DNA of 58,714 bases from IMG/VR virus record IMGVR_UViG_3300043399_000459, positions 1 through 58,714 of that record, one strand, 5' to 3'. Shown here one piece after another: positions 1-5,783 of the stretch. The notes below the pieces were generated by a model. That model saw only the letters and a list, made by a program, of their open reading frames with translations. It did not search any database and was not told where the DNA came from. The stretch is from a virus. Made by a program: the position numbers and the translations under genes. How positions within the stretch are numbered: position 1 is the first letter of the stretch; the number at the start of each line of letters is the position of its first letter.

Positions 1-163
1 TGACATGGTGGTCCTCCGTTGCTGATGGCTTCCTACGCCACGTTCAATCGGCGGTTGCAAGAGGCTAGTTATCCCTGAATGCTGAGAGGGCAGATGCGAT
101 AGCCCACGTTCAGCACTGTGCCATTGCCATACTGGCACATGTGATCCCCGTTCTGATACCACT
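1..163. repeat. Terminal direct repeat, left copy
   Basis: These 163 bases recur at 58552-58714. The copies differ at one place (C at 36, T at 58587). The repeat covers the first codons of the gene starting at 58557, a leftward promoter-like element, and the 3' part of the small gene at 69-251. It marks either assembly overlap of a circular molecule or a short direct terminal repeat. Confidence 0.95.
19..60 (-). promoter_or_regulatory. Early leftward promoter, copy E
   Basis: On the minus strand it reads TTGCAA (55-60), a 16-bp spacer, GCGTAG, then GAAGCCATCAGCAACGGAGG. It matches four other elements at 4459, 5696, 46489 and 54144, but its -10 hexamer and leader are the most divergent. It would transcribe across the repeat junction into the gene starting at 58557. 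Position 36, the only base differing between the terminal repeats, lies in the -10 hexamer. Confidence 0.55.
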
Positions 164-251
164 GCGCAACGAGATAGTAGGTCATGGCGTGTGCCGGGGT
201 AGCTGCCAGCACGGCAGCGGCGAGAGCGATTGCTTTGATGACGTTACGCAT
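69..251 (-). CDS. Small predicted secreted protein
   Basis: The 60-residue protein has a classic signal peptide: a basic start (MRNVIK), a hydrophobic Ala/Leu-rich core and an AHA-type cleavage site near residue 22. The mature part is about 38 residues with two cysteines that could form a disulfide in the periplasm. AAGGAG lies just upstream of the ATG. It is the most promoter-distal gene of the leftward run that begins at 4435. No family is recognised. The 3' part is repeated in the terminal repeat at 58620-58714. Confidence 0.7.
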   Translation of the reverse strand: MRNVIKAIALAAAVLAATPAHAMTYYLVAQWYQNGDHMCQYGNGTVLNVGYRICPLSIQG

Positions 252-266
252 TGTTAGTCTCCTTGA

Positions 267-350
267 TTAAAACCTGATCTCATCATCGGCCCAGTCGTAA
301 ACGTCCCAACCGAATTGCTCCCATATCCACTGGCGCAGGGCGGGCGTCAT
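267..350 (-). CDS. 27-aa Trp-rich microprotein, copy 1
   Basis: This tiny ORF encodes a Trp-rich acidic peptide with the core LRQWIWEQFGWDVY and the C-terminus DWADDEIRF. A near-identical peptide with a different N-terminus is encoded at 1596-1679. Silent differences between the two DNA copies suggest selection on the protein. The start at 350 is favoured because its ATG overlaps the stop codon of the upstream mini-gene (ATGA). An in-frame ATG at 359 would add three residues. Function unknown. Confidence 0.5.
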   Translation of the reverse strand: MTPALRQWIWEQFGWDVYDWADDEIRF

Positions 351-418
351 GGGGTCCATTCATCCCTTGCTTCCAGCTTCGGCATCAGCACATCGGCGCG
401 GGCTTGTAGGTCAGTCAT
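347..418 (-). CDS. 23-aa mini-ORF
   Basis: This mini-ORF (MTDLQARADVLMPKLEA...) is held by ATGA overlaps on both sides: its ATG overlaps the stop of the 415-639 gene, and its stop overlaps the ATG at 350. Coupling is the only evidence that it is translated. It may merely pass ribosomes along to the next microprotein. Confidence 0.35.
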   Translation of the reverse strand: MTDLQARADVLMPKLEARDEWTP

Positions 419-639
419 TTCAGATGATCCCCCCCTTCGATGGCTTCGGCTATATCGGCAGGCGCTACGTAATCCGGCCAATCGTCCAGACGAAACCGTA
501 GCCATTCAACGATGTTGCCACGCTCTTGCTCGACACCATCATCTTTACCTTGGCGATACCAATACTCGGCTAGGGCTTGTAGGTCGGCTAGGGCTTGTAG
601 GTCGGGCGCGTACTGGTCTTCGTGTGCTGTGCTAGTCAT
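415..639 (-). CDS. Hypothetical early protein, 74 aa
   Basis: This acidic, helical protein carries a small internal duplication (ADLQALADLQALAEYW) that is also visible as an 18-bp tandem DNA repeat near 570-605. The start overlaps the stop of the upstream gene (ATGA at 636-639), so translation is probably coupled. No recognised domain. Confidence 0.6.
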   Translation of the reverse strand: MTSTAHEDQYAPDLQALADLQALAEYWYRQGKDDGVEQERGNIVEWLRFRLDDWPDYVAPADIAEAIEGGDHLK

Positions 640-899
640 GGCTTGCTCCTGTGTTCGCCGTTGCGGATGAAAACCTGCATCACGTGCGCCTTCATCTCGG
701 GATGCGCCTGCATGAAAGCTAACACGGCCTCCCGTTCCTCCCGCTCTATCTCGGGGCGCATCGCTTCGATTGCGGCGGTGGCTTCTGGCGTGTAGTTAAG
801 CCATTCGTTGTCCTCGACGGGAATAGCATCAGCTCCGTAGAGGTCTTTATGCATGGCTATAACAATCGCCCGCGCGACCTTCTCGACCAGTTCAGTCAT
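636..899 (-). CDS. Hypothetical early protein, 87 aa
   Basis: I start this at ATG 899 (MTELVEKVARAIVIAMHKDL). A longer frame to 947 lacks a better ribosome site and would run further into the upstream gene. It opens with a helix of the 'ELVEKVARAI' type often seen in small phage proteins of unknown function, and is rich in Glu/Arg with a helical C-terminus. It overlaps its neighbours by a few bases on both sides, as expected in a coupled early operon. Confidence 0.6.
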   Translation of the reverse strand: MTELVEKVARAIVIAMHKDLYGADAIPVEDNEWLNYTPEATAAIEAMRPEIEREEREAVLAFMQAHPEMKAHVMQVFIRNGEHRSKP

Positions 900-1038
900 C
901 GCTTCGCTTCCTCTCAATGGTAAATGACTGGCTTTCGTCATCGTCACGAACCACGGTGAAGCTGATTATTCGGAAGTCCGGGTTCTCCTTGGCGATGCGT
1001 CGGCAAAGGATGATGAGTCCGTGTTCTGGTTCAGTCAT
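892..1038 (-). CDS. Hypothetical early protein, 48 aa
   Basis: A short ORF (MTEPEHGLIILCRRIAKENP...) whose ATG lies inside the last codons of the upstream gene (stop 1031-1033) and whose stop overlaps the next gene's start. It has a helical N-terminus, then a likely beta-strand and an acidic/basic C-terminus. No family recognised. Confidence 0.5.
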   Translation of the reverse strand: MTEPEHGLIILCRRIAKENPDFRIISFTVVRDDDESQSFTIERKRSDD

Positions 1039-1264
1039 CGCTCAGTTCCTTCAAGAGTTCGGTGAGGCCGCAGTCGCAGGGGGATGGGTTGGGCCAAACT
1101 ATGCCGCTGGCACACCCATCGTCATGCACCGCATAGCCTTTCAGCTTTTCGAGCGCGTCGGCGGCTTGATGGCAGGTTCCAACGTCAATAAAGCGGACGA
1201 ACTTCCCTTTATCGCGTTCCATGATTTCGGCGTGTCCGCGCAGCCGTTCAATCAGTCCCGGCAT
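1031..1264 (-). CDS. Hypothetical early protein, 77 aa
   Basis: The start at 1264 (MPGLIERLRGHAEIMERDKG) is chosen because AAGGAG lies 8 bases upstream. The longer frame to 1330 lacks a site. The C-terminal half holds three cysteines (VHDDGC, CDCG) that could bind a metal. No family recognised. It is embedded in the coupled early operon. Confidence 0.6.
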   Translation of the reverse strand: MPGLIERLRGHAEIMERDKGKFVRFIDVGTCHQAADALEKLKGYAVHDDGCASGIVWPNPSPCDCGLTELLKELSDD

Positions 1265-1586
1265 CTGGCGTCTCCTTGGTTGCTTCGTTAGGAAATACTG
1301 CCAGCCTGCACTTGATAGCCCAGCGCCCATCTTCGGTTCGCCTCATATAGGGACGCATGCGCCATGCGATCTGCTCGGCATCTTCCACGTACCCTTCCAA
1401 TCCGGCCATAAATAGCCGCACCGCCTCGGCGTGCCCCTTTGCAGAAGGAACAGTGTCGCCTTCGTCCAAGACGCCAAGCAGACCAAAAGACACGTACGGA
1501 ATGCCAAAGCAGTGATTGGTCGATGGCCCATCAAACTGCAGGGCGTCAGTCTGCAACGCGAAAACGCTGTTCAGGTCTTCGTCCAT
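1248..1586 (-). CDS. Hypothetical early protein, 112 aa
   Basis: A strong ribosome site (AGGAGGAAGCT) precedes the ATG at 1586. The protein begins acidic (MDEDLNSVF) and has a central Gly/Leu-rich part, with no recognisable catalytic motif. It overlaps the next gene by 17 bases. Lying directly after the microprotein at 1596-1679, it may be co-expressed with it. Confidence 0.65.
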   Translation of the reverse strand: MDEDLNSVFALQTDALQFDGPSTNHCFGIPYVSFGLLGVLDEGDTVPSAKGHAEAVRLFMAGLEGYVEDAEQIAWRMRPYMRRTEDGRWAIKCRLAVFPNEATKETPDAGTD

Positions 1587-1595
1587 AGCTTCCTC

Positions 1596-1679
1596 CTAAA
1601 ACCTAATTTCATCATCGGCCCAGTCGTAAACATCCCAGCCGAATTGTTCCCATATCCACTGGCGCAGGGTGTCAGACAT
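1596..1679 (-). CDS. 27-aa Trp-rich microprotein, copy 2
   Basis: This is the second copy of the peptide at 267-350: the core LRQWIWEQFGWDVY and C-terminus DWADDEIRF are identical, with an N-terminus of MSDT instead of MTPA. DNA differences between copies fall mainly at third codon positions, which supports real coding. The ATG overlaps the stop of the upstream 30-aa gene. Function unknown. Confidence 0.55.
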   Translation of the reverse strand: MSDTLRQWIWEQFGWDVYDWADDEIRF

Positions 1680-1764
1680 TGCGCCTGCCATCCCCATAGC
1701 CTGCCCAGTATCCGATCACCACGCACAGGGCGCAGACGATCCATGCGACGGCGGGGTCAGTCAT
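1672..1764 (-). CDS. 30-aa membrane peptide
   Basis: MTDPAVAWIVCALCVVIGYW is a single predicted transmembrane segment followed by a short basic tail (GYGDGRRNV). The start overlaps the stop region of the 1757-2071 gene and the stop overlaps the microprotein start. Small inner-membrane peptides are common in early phage operons. Its role is unknown. Confidence 0.45.
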   Translation of the reverse strand: MTDPAVAWIVCALCVVIGYWAGYGDGRRNV

Positions 1765-2071
1765 GGTCGGGGCCTTTCAAACAGTAGATGGCAATGTCCT
1801 TGGCAGTCATGCCCGCCCATTTTGGTTCACGCTCTGGGCCTCGGTCTAGGATCGCGTTGAAGCCCTCCCGCAGCCGCTTATTCTCGGCAGCTTCATCTCG
1901 GTAACGCGCCTCCCAGTAGCGGCCACCATGCTCTTCTAATGCTTTTTCAAGCAGAACAATACGCGCTGCCTGCTGCCCAATCCTAGCCGCAGCCTTGTCG
2001 CACACAAGCTGGCTTTTTGTGACCGGGAGCCGGTGTGCCGTTAGCAGCAGTTCAATCAGATCGTCGGTCAT
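1757..2071 (-). CDS. Hypothetical early protein, 104 aa
   Basis: The start at 2071 (MTDDLIELLLTAHRL) overlaps the stop of the upstream gene by four bases, which decides against the longer frame to 2107. The protein is mostly helical, with a probable coiled coil through the middle (ARIVLLEKALEEHGG, AENKRLREGF). No family recognised. Confidence 0.6.
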   Translation of the reverse strand: MTDDLIELLLTAHRLPVTKSQLVCDKAAARIGQQAARIVLLEKALEEHGGRYWEARYRDEAAENKRLREGFNAILDRGPEREPKWAGMTAKDIAIYCLKGPDHD

Positions 2072-2346
2072 TGCGTGTCTCCCAGTGCGGCGCGGGCGAT
2101 GTCGCACCAGTTGCCGTAGCGGTGTGCCAAGACGTTTTCCAACGCCTCCCGCAGCCGCTCGATCTCGCGGGCTTGGGTTTCGATTAGGTCAGCATCCTGC
2201 GCGATCAGGTTGTCCATAATTTTGCTACGTTCTTCGGACATTACTGCTCTCTCCTCTAGTGCTGCTGCAATTGCCCTGAAGCCGCAATACACGGTGCCGC
2301 CAAACAGCGCGGCTAGGATTAATACGATCCACATCCAGTCAGTCAT
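2068..2346 (-). CDS. Membrane-anchored coiled-coil protein, 92 aa
   Basis: An N-terminal transmembrane segment (MTDWMWIVLILAALFGGTVY) is followed by a long amphipathic helix. The stretch DLIETQAREIE is also present in the neighbouring 2339-2761 product, and the underlying DNA (about 2157-2190 and 2637-2670) is a near-identical repeat, so part of one gene was copied into the other. The protein probably sits in the inner membrane with a cytoplasmic coiled coil. Confidence 0.6.
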   Translation of the reverse strand: MTDWMWIVLILAALFGGTVYCGFRAIAAALEERAVMSEERSKIMDNLIAQDADLIETQAREIERLREALENVLAHRYGNWCDIARAALGDTQ

Positions 2347-2761
2347 GGCTCTCTCCTAGTGCTGCGCGGGCTGCATTTAGAGGATACGGGGCATCGGGCA
2401 GCGCCATCCAGTGTGAGTAGTCGGTGATGCTCCACCCCTGCTCGCAGTCGGTATGAATGTCTCCGGTTTCATCATCCAGCCAGACGACATGATATTCCCA
2501 CCAGTGGCCCCCGTTTTTATGGCGAACCTCAATCGCGGCAAGGAACCAGTCGTCATCAGGTGCGGTTCCGATAGGCTTCCACTTAGTCAGCCGCTCAACA
2601 TCCAATGCTGCTTCGGTGTAATCGACCTTCCACTGCTCGATCTCGCGGGCTTGGGTTTCGATTAGGTCGGCGGCTTCTCCCCCGTCCCGATTGTATGGCA
2701 GGCCCGCGAGAAGACTATCGGCTAGTTTTTCTCGCAGCCGCTTAATCAGTTCCTCGCTCAT
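2339..2761 (-). CDS. DUF551-like protein, 140 aa
   Basis: The N-terminal third is a coiled coil with the DLIETQAREIE segment shared with the next gene. The C-terminal two-thirds (from KWKPIGTAPDDDW to HWMALPDAPYPL) resembles DUF551, a small domain frequent in phage genomes that ends in 'HWMPLPxPP'. ATG 2761 has AGGAG 8 bases upstream. A GTG at 2770 is possible but badly spaced. Biochemical role unknown. Confidence 0.65.
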   Translation of the reverse strand: MSEELIKRLREKLADSLLAGLPYNRDGGEAADLIETQAREIEQWKVDYTEAALDVERLTKWKPIGTAPDDDWFLAAIEVRHKNGGHWWEYHVVWLDDETGDIHTDCEQGWSITDYSHWMALPDAPYPLNAARAALGESHD

Positions 2762-2762
2762 C

Positions 2763-3038
2763 TCATTCACTCCTAATCCCAGCGCGATTGCTAACAGTGC
2801 CGTCGCCGTAGCCGTTGCCGTTGCCGTAGCCGTCGCCGTAGCCGTTGCCGTAGCCGTCGCCGTTGCCGTAGCCGTAGCCGTAGCCGTAGCCGTAGCCGTA
2901 GCCGTAGCCGTAGCCGTAGCCGTAGCCGTCGCCGTCGCCGTAGCCGTTGCCGTAGCCGTAGCCGTAGCCGTAGCCGTTGCCGTTGCCGTTGCCGTCGCCG
3001 TTGCCGTAGCCTATCGGCCTAAAGATAGTGGAGGCCAT
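2763..3038 (-). CDS. Gly-Tyr-Asn repeat protein encoded by a tandem repeat
   Basis: The 91-residue frame starts MASTIFRPIG, then runs for about 70 residues as alternating Gly with Tyr, Asn or Asp (GYGNGD units), and ends TVSNRAGIRSE. Its ATG overlaps the TGA of the upstream gene (TGATG), a typical coupled start. The repeat is built from GCCGTN hexamers. Either it is a true low-complexity protein or a slippage-prone repeat has expanded in a spacer. The plus-strand frame through it reads as Val-Ala repeats and has no ribosome site. Confidence 0.4.
   Translation of the reverse strand: MASTIFRPIGYGNGDGNGNGNGYGYGYGYGNGYGDGDGYGYGYGYGYGYGYGYGYGYGNGDGYGNGYGDGYGNGNGYGDGTVSNRAGIRSE
2799..3011. repeat. 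Tandem hexamer repeat (GCCGTN)n
   Basis: About 213 bp of imperfect tandem GCCGT(A/T/C) units, with no spacer structure. Units differ only at the last base, which switches Tyr, Asn and Asp codons on the minus strand. Such arrays vary in length by slippage and can be mis-assembled. Confidence 0.95.
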
Positions 3039-3340
3039 CACAGCCCCCATCCATCTGGCACTGGAACACTAAACACTTCCGCGCCCTGTGGGATGTCAAC
3101 GTCTGCGATCTTGCGCAGGTCTGCCTTGGCCTTCTTCGGGTCATCAACGACGGCGGCAAAGCCGACGCCCGCCCAGCGGAAAACGTGCAGGGCATTGGCG
3201 AGATGGATACGTCCATTCTCGCGGGTCACGTCACCAGCGAAAATCCAGCCACGGTCCACCACGACAACAGCGCGGGTGCCGGTCGGCTTGCTGCTTGCGG
3301 GGATGTATTCAATTCCGTTCACGGTGATTTTGTCAGTCAT
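3038..3340 (-). CDS. DUF6948-like hypothetical protein, 100 aa
   Basis: The protein begins MTDKITVNGIEYIPA and has the pattern RGWIFAGDVTRENGRIHLAN followed by an RW motif, which I associate with DUF6948-type phage proteins. The fold is probably beta-rich. The ATG overlaps the stop of the upstream 40-aa gene. The function of the family is unknown. Confidence 0.6.
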   Translation of the reverse strand: MTDKITVNGIEYIPASSKPTGTRAVVVVDRGWIFAGDVTRENGRIHLANALHVFRWAGVGFAAVVDDPKKAKADLRKIADVDIPQGAEVFSVPVPDGWGL

Positions 3341-3459
3341 TGGTTTGCTCCTTTGCTCAGTTCGTTGCTCAGTTCTTCCAACATATCCGCAGCGCGCAGG
3401 ATGTCGGCGTTGTCCCAGTTGCGGCGCAGGCGCTCGGCTAGGGCTTTAGGGTCGGTCAT
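3337..3459 (-). CDS. 40-aa helical early protein
   Basis: MTDPKALAERLRRNWDNADI... is a short amphipathic, probably two-helix protein ending LSNELSKGANQ. Start and stop both overlap neighbouring genes by four bases, which supports translation. No family recognised. Confidence 0.5.
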   Translation of the reverse strand: MTDPKALAERLRRNWDNADILRAADMLEELSNELSKGANQ

Positions 3460-3671
3460 GTCGTCTGCTCCATGGCTTGGCGGTGGACGATCGCCTTGAC
3501 GCTGCGCCGCCTGTCATGCGTCAGCCTGCGCTCGGCCACCGGCAGCGCCAGAGCCTCGCTCAGCGCGTCGACGACGCAACTGAACGTCTTCTCGGTGCCG
3601 TAGGGCGTCCTGTAGACCAGCATGCAGGCGTAGCGCCGCGTCGGCGCGTCGTGGAACCTGTGCCTCCTCAT
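3456..3671 (-). CDS. Hypothetical basic protein, 71 aa
   Basis: An Arg/His-rich N-terminus (MRRHRFHDAPTRRYA) is followed by a likely beta-strand and a helix (DALSEALALPVAERR). Its stop overlaps the next start by four bases and its start overlaps the upstream stop. No recognised domain. Confidence 0.55.
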   Translation of the reverse strand: MRRHRFHDAPTRRYACMLVYRTPYGTEKTFSCVVDALSEALALPVAERRLTHDRRRSVKAIVHRQAMEQTT

Positions 3672-3832
3672 CTCTCGCCCTCCGTCAGCAGGTGCCGCAT
3701 GCCGAGGCGCTCGGCCTCAGCCAGCAGGTGGCGGTAGCGCCGGCGTGCCAGCTCCAGTTGCTCGGGCAGCACCCTGCGCCTGTAGCGCAGGTAGTGCCGC
3801 TCGCGCGTCTCTCGTGCGGCCTCGTCGGTCAC
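3668..3832 (-). CDS. Hypothetical Arg-rich helical protein, 54 aa
   Basis: I start this at GTG 3832, whose bases overlap the TGA of the upstream gene (GTGA). The frame is open upstream to 3919 but only through the neighbour's sequence. The peptide (VTDEAARETRERHYLRYRRR...) is a highly charged helix. No family recognised. Confidence 0.5.
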   Translation of the reverse strand: MTDEAARETRERHYLRYRRRVLPEQLELARRRYRHLLAEAERLGMRHLLTEGER

Positions 3833-4044
3833 GTGATCAGGCCCCGGGCGCGACAGGACTGCTCGAGATGGTAGGGTGCAGTGCCCCACAGCCCCGCAGT
3901 CTGGTCCCAGAGGCGGCACAGGGCGCGCAGGCGGGCGCCAGAGGCCCTGACTGCCTTGCGCAGCTCCTCGGCCTCCCTGAGCGCCTCTACGGCCTCTGTG
4001 AGGACGTCCAGCTCAGTGTGGGTGCGTGTCAAAGTGTCAGACAT
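3829..4044 (-). CDS. Hypothetical helical protein, 71 aa
   Basis: The start at 4044 (MSDTLTRTHTELDVL) is used because the upstream extension to 4128 is Ser/Thr-rich shadow of the neighbouring gene. The protein is helical (EAVEALREAEELRKAVRASG) with two cysteines near the end. It overlaps the preceding gene by 8 bases. Confidence 0.55.
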   Translation of the reverse strand: MSDTLTRTHTELDVLTEAVEALREAEELRKAVRASGARLRALCRLWDQTAGLWGTAPYHLEQSCRARGLIT

Positions 4045-4435
4045 CGTCGCGCCCTCCCTGCTCGAACTGCTCCAGCCACTCCAGCCACTCGTTGGCGTCG
4101 TGTGCGACGTCGCCGAAGATGTGGCCAACGTGCTCGCCGTGCACGCTGGCCAGCAGGCACAGGCGGCGCAGGATGGCCTCGGCGGTCTCGACCTCGCGGG
4201 TCAGTTGTGCGTTGTCGTCCCTGAGATCCGCGACGGTGAGGCGGGTGTCGTCGAGCACACGCTCGAACTCTTTGTTCTCACGCTCGAGCGCAGTGATGTC
4301 GTCGAGGTCGGCGCAGTCCTGCAGGCGCTCGCCGAGGACGATCGCCAACTCGTTGCCGCTGTGGCGCGCTTCCTCGATGAGGCGCAGGTTGCTCTCTGAC
4401 CGCCAGTAGGTGCGGTCGTATGCGGTGATGGTCAT
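4037..4435 (-). CDS. Coiled-coil early protein, 132 aa
   Basis: First gene downstream of promoter copy B (4459-4500). After a basic start (MTITAYDRTYWRSESN) comes a long acidic coiled coil (ALERENKEFERVLDDTR, REVETAEAILRRL), ending with an acidic Trp-rich stretch (DANEWLEWLEQFEQGG). GGAGAC lies 9 bases upstream of the ATG. No catalytic motif. A scaffolding or inhibitor role would be conjecture. Confidence 0.65.
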   Translation of the reverse strand: MTITAYDRTYWRSESNLRLIEEARHSGNELAIVLGERLQDCADLDDITALERENKEFERVLDDTRLTVADLRDDNAQLTREVETAEAILRRLCLLASVHGEHVGHIFGDVAHDANEWLEWLEQFEQGGRDDV

Positions 4436-4458
4436 GTCGTTGTCTCCGTAGTGACGTG

Positions 4459-4500
4459 TTGCTGAGAAGCCCTACATACCAGTTCAACCGGGGGTTGCAA
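4459..4500 (-). promoter_or_regulatory. Early leftward promoter, copy B
   Basis: Minus-strand TTGCAA (4495-4500), a 16-bp spacer, TATGTA (4473-4478), then GGGCTTCTCAGCAACAC. The element is nearly identical at 5696-5737, and three diverged copies lie before other leftward operons. It sits immediately before the gene starting at 4435, so I read it as a promoter with a conserved initial transcript. Confidence 0.7.
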
Positions 4501-4509
4501 CACCTTTTT

Positions 4510-4878
4510 TCACTTTTTCTTTGGGAACACGCCCGGCGTCTTGGGTGGCGGCAGGACGATGATCGGCTCGACGATGCCGCCGTGGTGTGTGATCAGGCGG
4601 TTGATCGCGTCGACCGGCACGCGCATGTAGAGGTTGCTGTCGCGCGCCTCCCTGTAGGGCATGAGCGAGCGCAGGACGACCTTGGGGCTCATGACCTCGA
4701 CGTGCGTCCACGGGCCCGTGTCGCTCTTCGGCTCGCAGTAGTGCGTGCGCGACGCCTGAAGGCTGATGGTCAGCCCCTTGGCGCAGCGCAGGTGGGGCAC
4801 GACGGCGTGGCCGACCGTGCCGGGTGTCTTGTCCGCCTTTATGCGGCGCAGGTACTCGTTGGCGTAGTCAAAGGGCAT
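4510..4878 (-). CDS. Hypothetical early protein, 122 aa
   Basis: I start at ATG 4878 (MPFDYANEYLRRIKAD), which overlaps the end of the upstream gene. The frame extends to 4896 without a better site. The protein has a mixed composition and a proline-rich basic end (PPPKTPGVFPKKK). It is the last gene of the operon begun at 5672. No recognised domain. Confidence 0.6.
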   Translation of the reverse strand: MPFDYANEYLRRIKADKTPGTVGHAVVPHLRCAKGLTISLQASRTHYCEPKSDTGPWTHVEVMSPKVVLRSLMPYREARDSNLYMRVPVDAINRLITHHGGIVEPIIVLPPPKTPGVFPKKK

Positions 4879-5407
4879 CGACTTCGTCCCAGTCAATCTG
4901 GAAGGACACGTTCAGCTCCTTGAGCTGCGCGATCGTCATGGCGTTGAGCACGCAGGTGAGCCGCTTGCGCAGCTTGACGATCTGCTCGTCGCGCGCGTTC
5001 AGGAGTCGGCTCAGGCGGGTCACGTCGGCCTGCAAAGCGTTGTTGGTCTCGACCAGCCGCTCGTACTGCGCCACCTTCTGCTCAAGCTGCCACTCGAGCA
5101 TCTCGACCTGACTAGTTCCGGGCGTGTCCTCAATGAGAGGCTCCGGCTTGGGCCGGTACTCGTCCGGCATGTCGAGGGCGGCGCGGATGAGTTCGACGAT
5201 TTCGTTGCAGGCGCGCCGGCCAATACCCTTCTGTTTCTTCAACGTGCCGTCCAACAAAAGCCTCTCAGCGTCGAGCAGCGTCTTCGCGCCGAGGTTGTCC
5301 AACGCACGCAGCGTTCGCACGGACAACTCGCAATCCTTGAGCCAGACGCCCCGCAGCACGTCGTCGTTGGACTTGATCATCTCGTTGAGCTTGATGTCTA
5401 CGGCCAT
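4868..5407 (-). CDS. RNA polymerase alpha-CTD-like protein with coiled coil
   Basis: Residues about 24-75 (LKDCELSVRTLRALDNLGAK ... KGIGRRACNEIVELI) match the helix-hairpin-helix pattern of the bacterial RpoA C-terminal domain: an 'LSVRxxxxL' first helix and a Gly-x-Gly-Arg/Lys-x-x-x-x-Glu-Ile last helix. Residues about 100-155 form a coiled coil, and the end is acidic (IDWDEVDAL). In bacteria this domain binds UP-element DNA and activators. A free-standing phage version could redirect host RNA polymerase or recruit a partner through the coiled coil. Start 5407 (MAVDIKLNEM) follows the upstream stop by one base. The frame open to 5602 is a shadow of that gene. The domain call is by eye. Confidence 0.6.
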   Translation of the reverse strand: MAVDIKLNEMIKSNDDVLRGVWLKDCELSVRTLRALDNLGAKTLLDAERLLLDGTLKKQKGIGRRACNEIVELIRAALDMPDEYRPKPEPLIEDTPGTSQVEMLEWQLEQKVAQYERLVETNNALQADVTRLSRLLNARDEQIVKLRKRLTCVLNAMTIAQLKELNVSFQIDWDEVDAL

Positions 5408-5408
5408 G

Positions 5409-5672
5409 TCAGTTGCTCCCTTGTTGGATGGACAGCGCCTCGGCGAACACCGCCTCACGCAGATCCTGTACGATCTTGATGCGGACGTAGTGCGTCTCGC
5501 GGTCGGCGTGCAGGCGCTCGGTCTCGCCGGGGTAGTCGCGCCCGTTAGGTGTGGCGGCCCTGAGTGCGCCAACCAGCGCGTCACAGGCGTCGATGATCGC
5601 ACGCCGCTGGTCGACCAGATCGACGCGGCTGGTGCCGTTGTTGTTGACGGCGGGGCGGATGGTGGCGGTCAT
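5409..5672 (-). CDS. Hypothetical early protein, 87 aa
   Basis: First gene downstream of promoter copy A (5696-5737). It opens with a Thr/Asn-rich stretch (MTATIRPAVNNNGTSR) followed by helices (DQRRAIIDACDALVGALR) and ends RIKIVQDLREAVFAEAL. GAGGAG lies upstream of the ATG in the conserved leader. It is one base from the RpoA-CTD-like gene, with which it is surely co-transcribed. No recognised family. Confidence 0.6.
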   Translation of the reverse strand: MTATIRPAVNNNGTSRVDLVDQRRAIIDACDALVGALRAATPNGRDYPGETERLHADRETHYVRIKIVQDLREAVFAEALSIQQGSN

Positions 5673-5695
5673 GGTGTAAGTGCTCCTCGCGTGTA

Positions 5696-5737
5696 TTGCT
5701 GAGAAGCCCTACATAGCATGTACACCTGCGGTTGCAA
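5696..5737 (-). promoter_or_regulatory. Early leftward promoter, copy A
   Basis: Minus-strand TTGCAA (5732-5737), a 16-bp spacer, TATGTA (5710-5715), then GGGCTTCTCAGCAATAC. It lies in the divergent region between the leftward gene at 5672 and the rightward gene at 5857. TTGCAA is its own reverse complement, so the hexamer itself gives no direction. The conserved -10 and leader do. Confidence 0.7.
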
Positions 5738-5783
5738 TAGATTTTTTTCATAGGCGGACGGACAAATTAAAAGCGCAGAAGGC

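Noticed and set aside
2799-3011. Possible CRISPR array
   Set aside because: Units are 6 bp and contiguous. There are no spacers and no cas genes anywhere in the window.
2691-3449. A 252-codon plus-strand frame of Val-Ala repeats
   Set aside because: It is the other strand of the hexamer array, lies opposite the coupled early operon and lacks a start signal.
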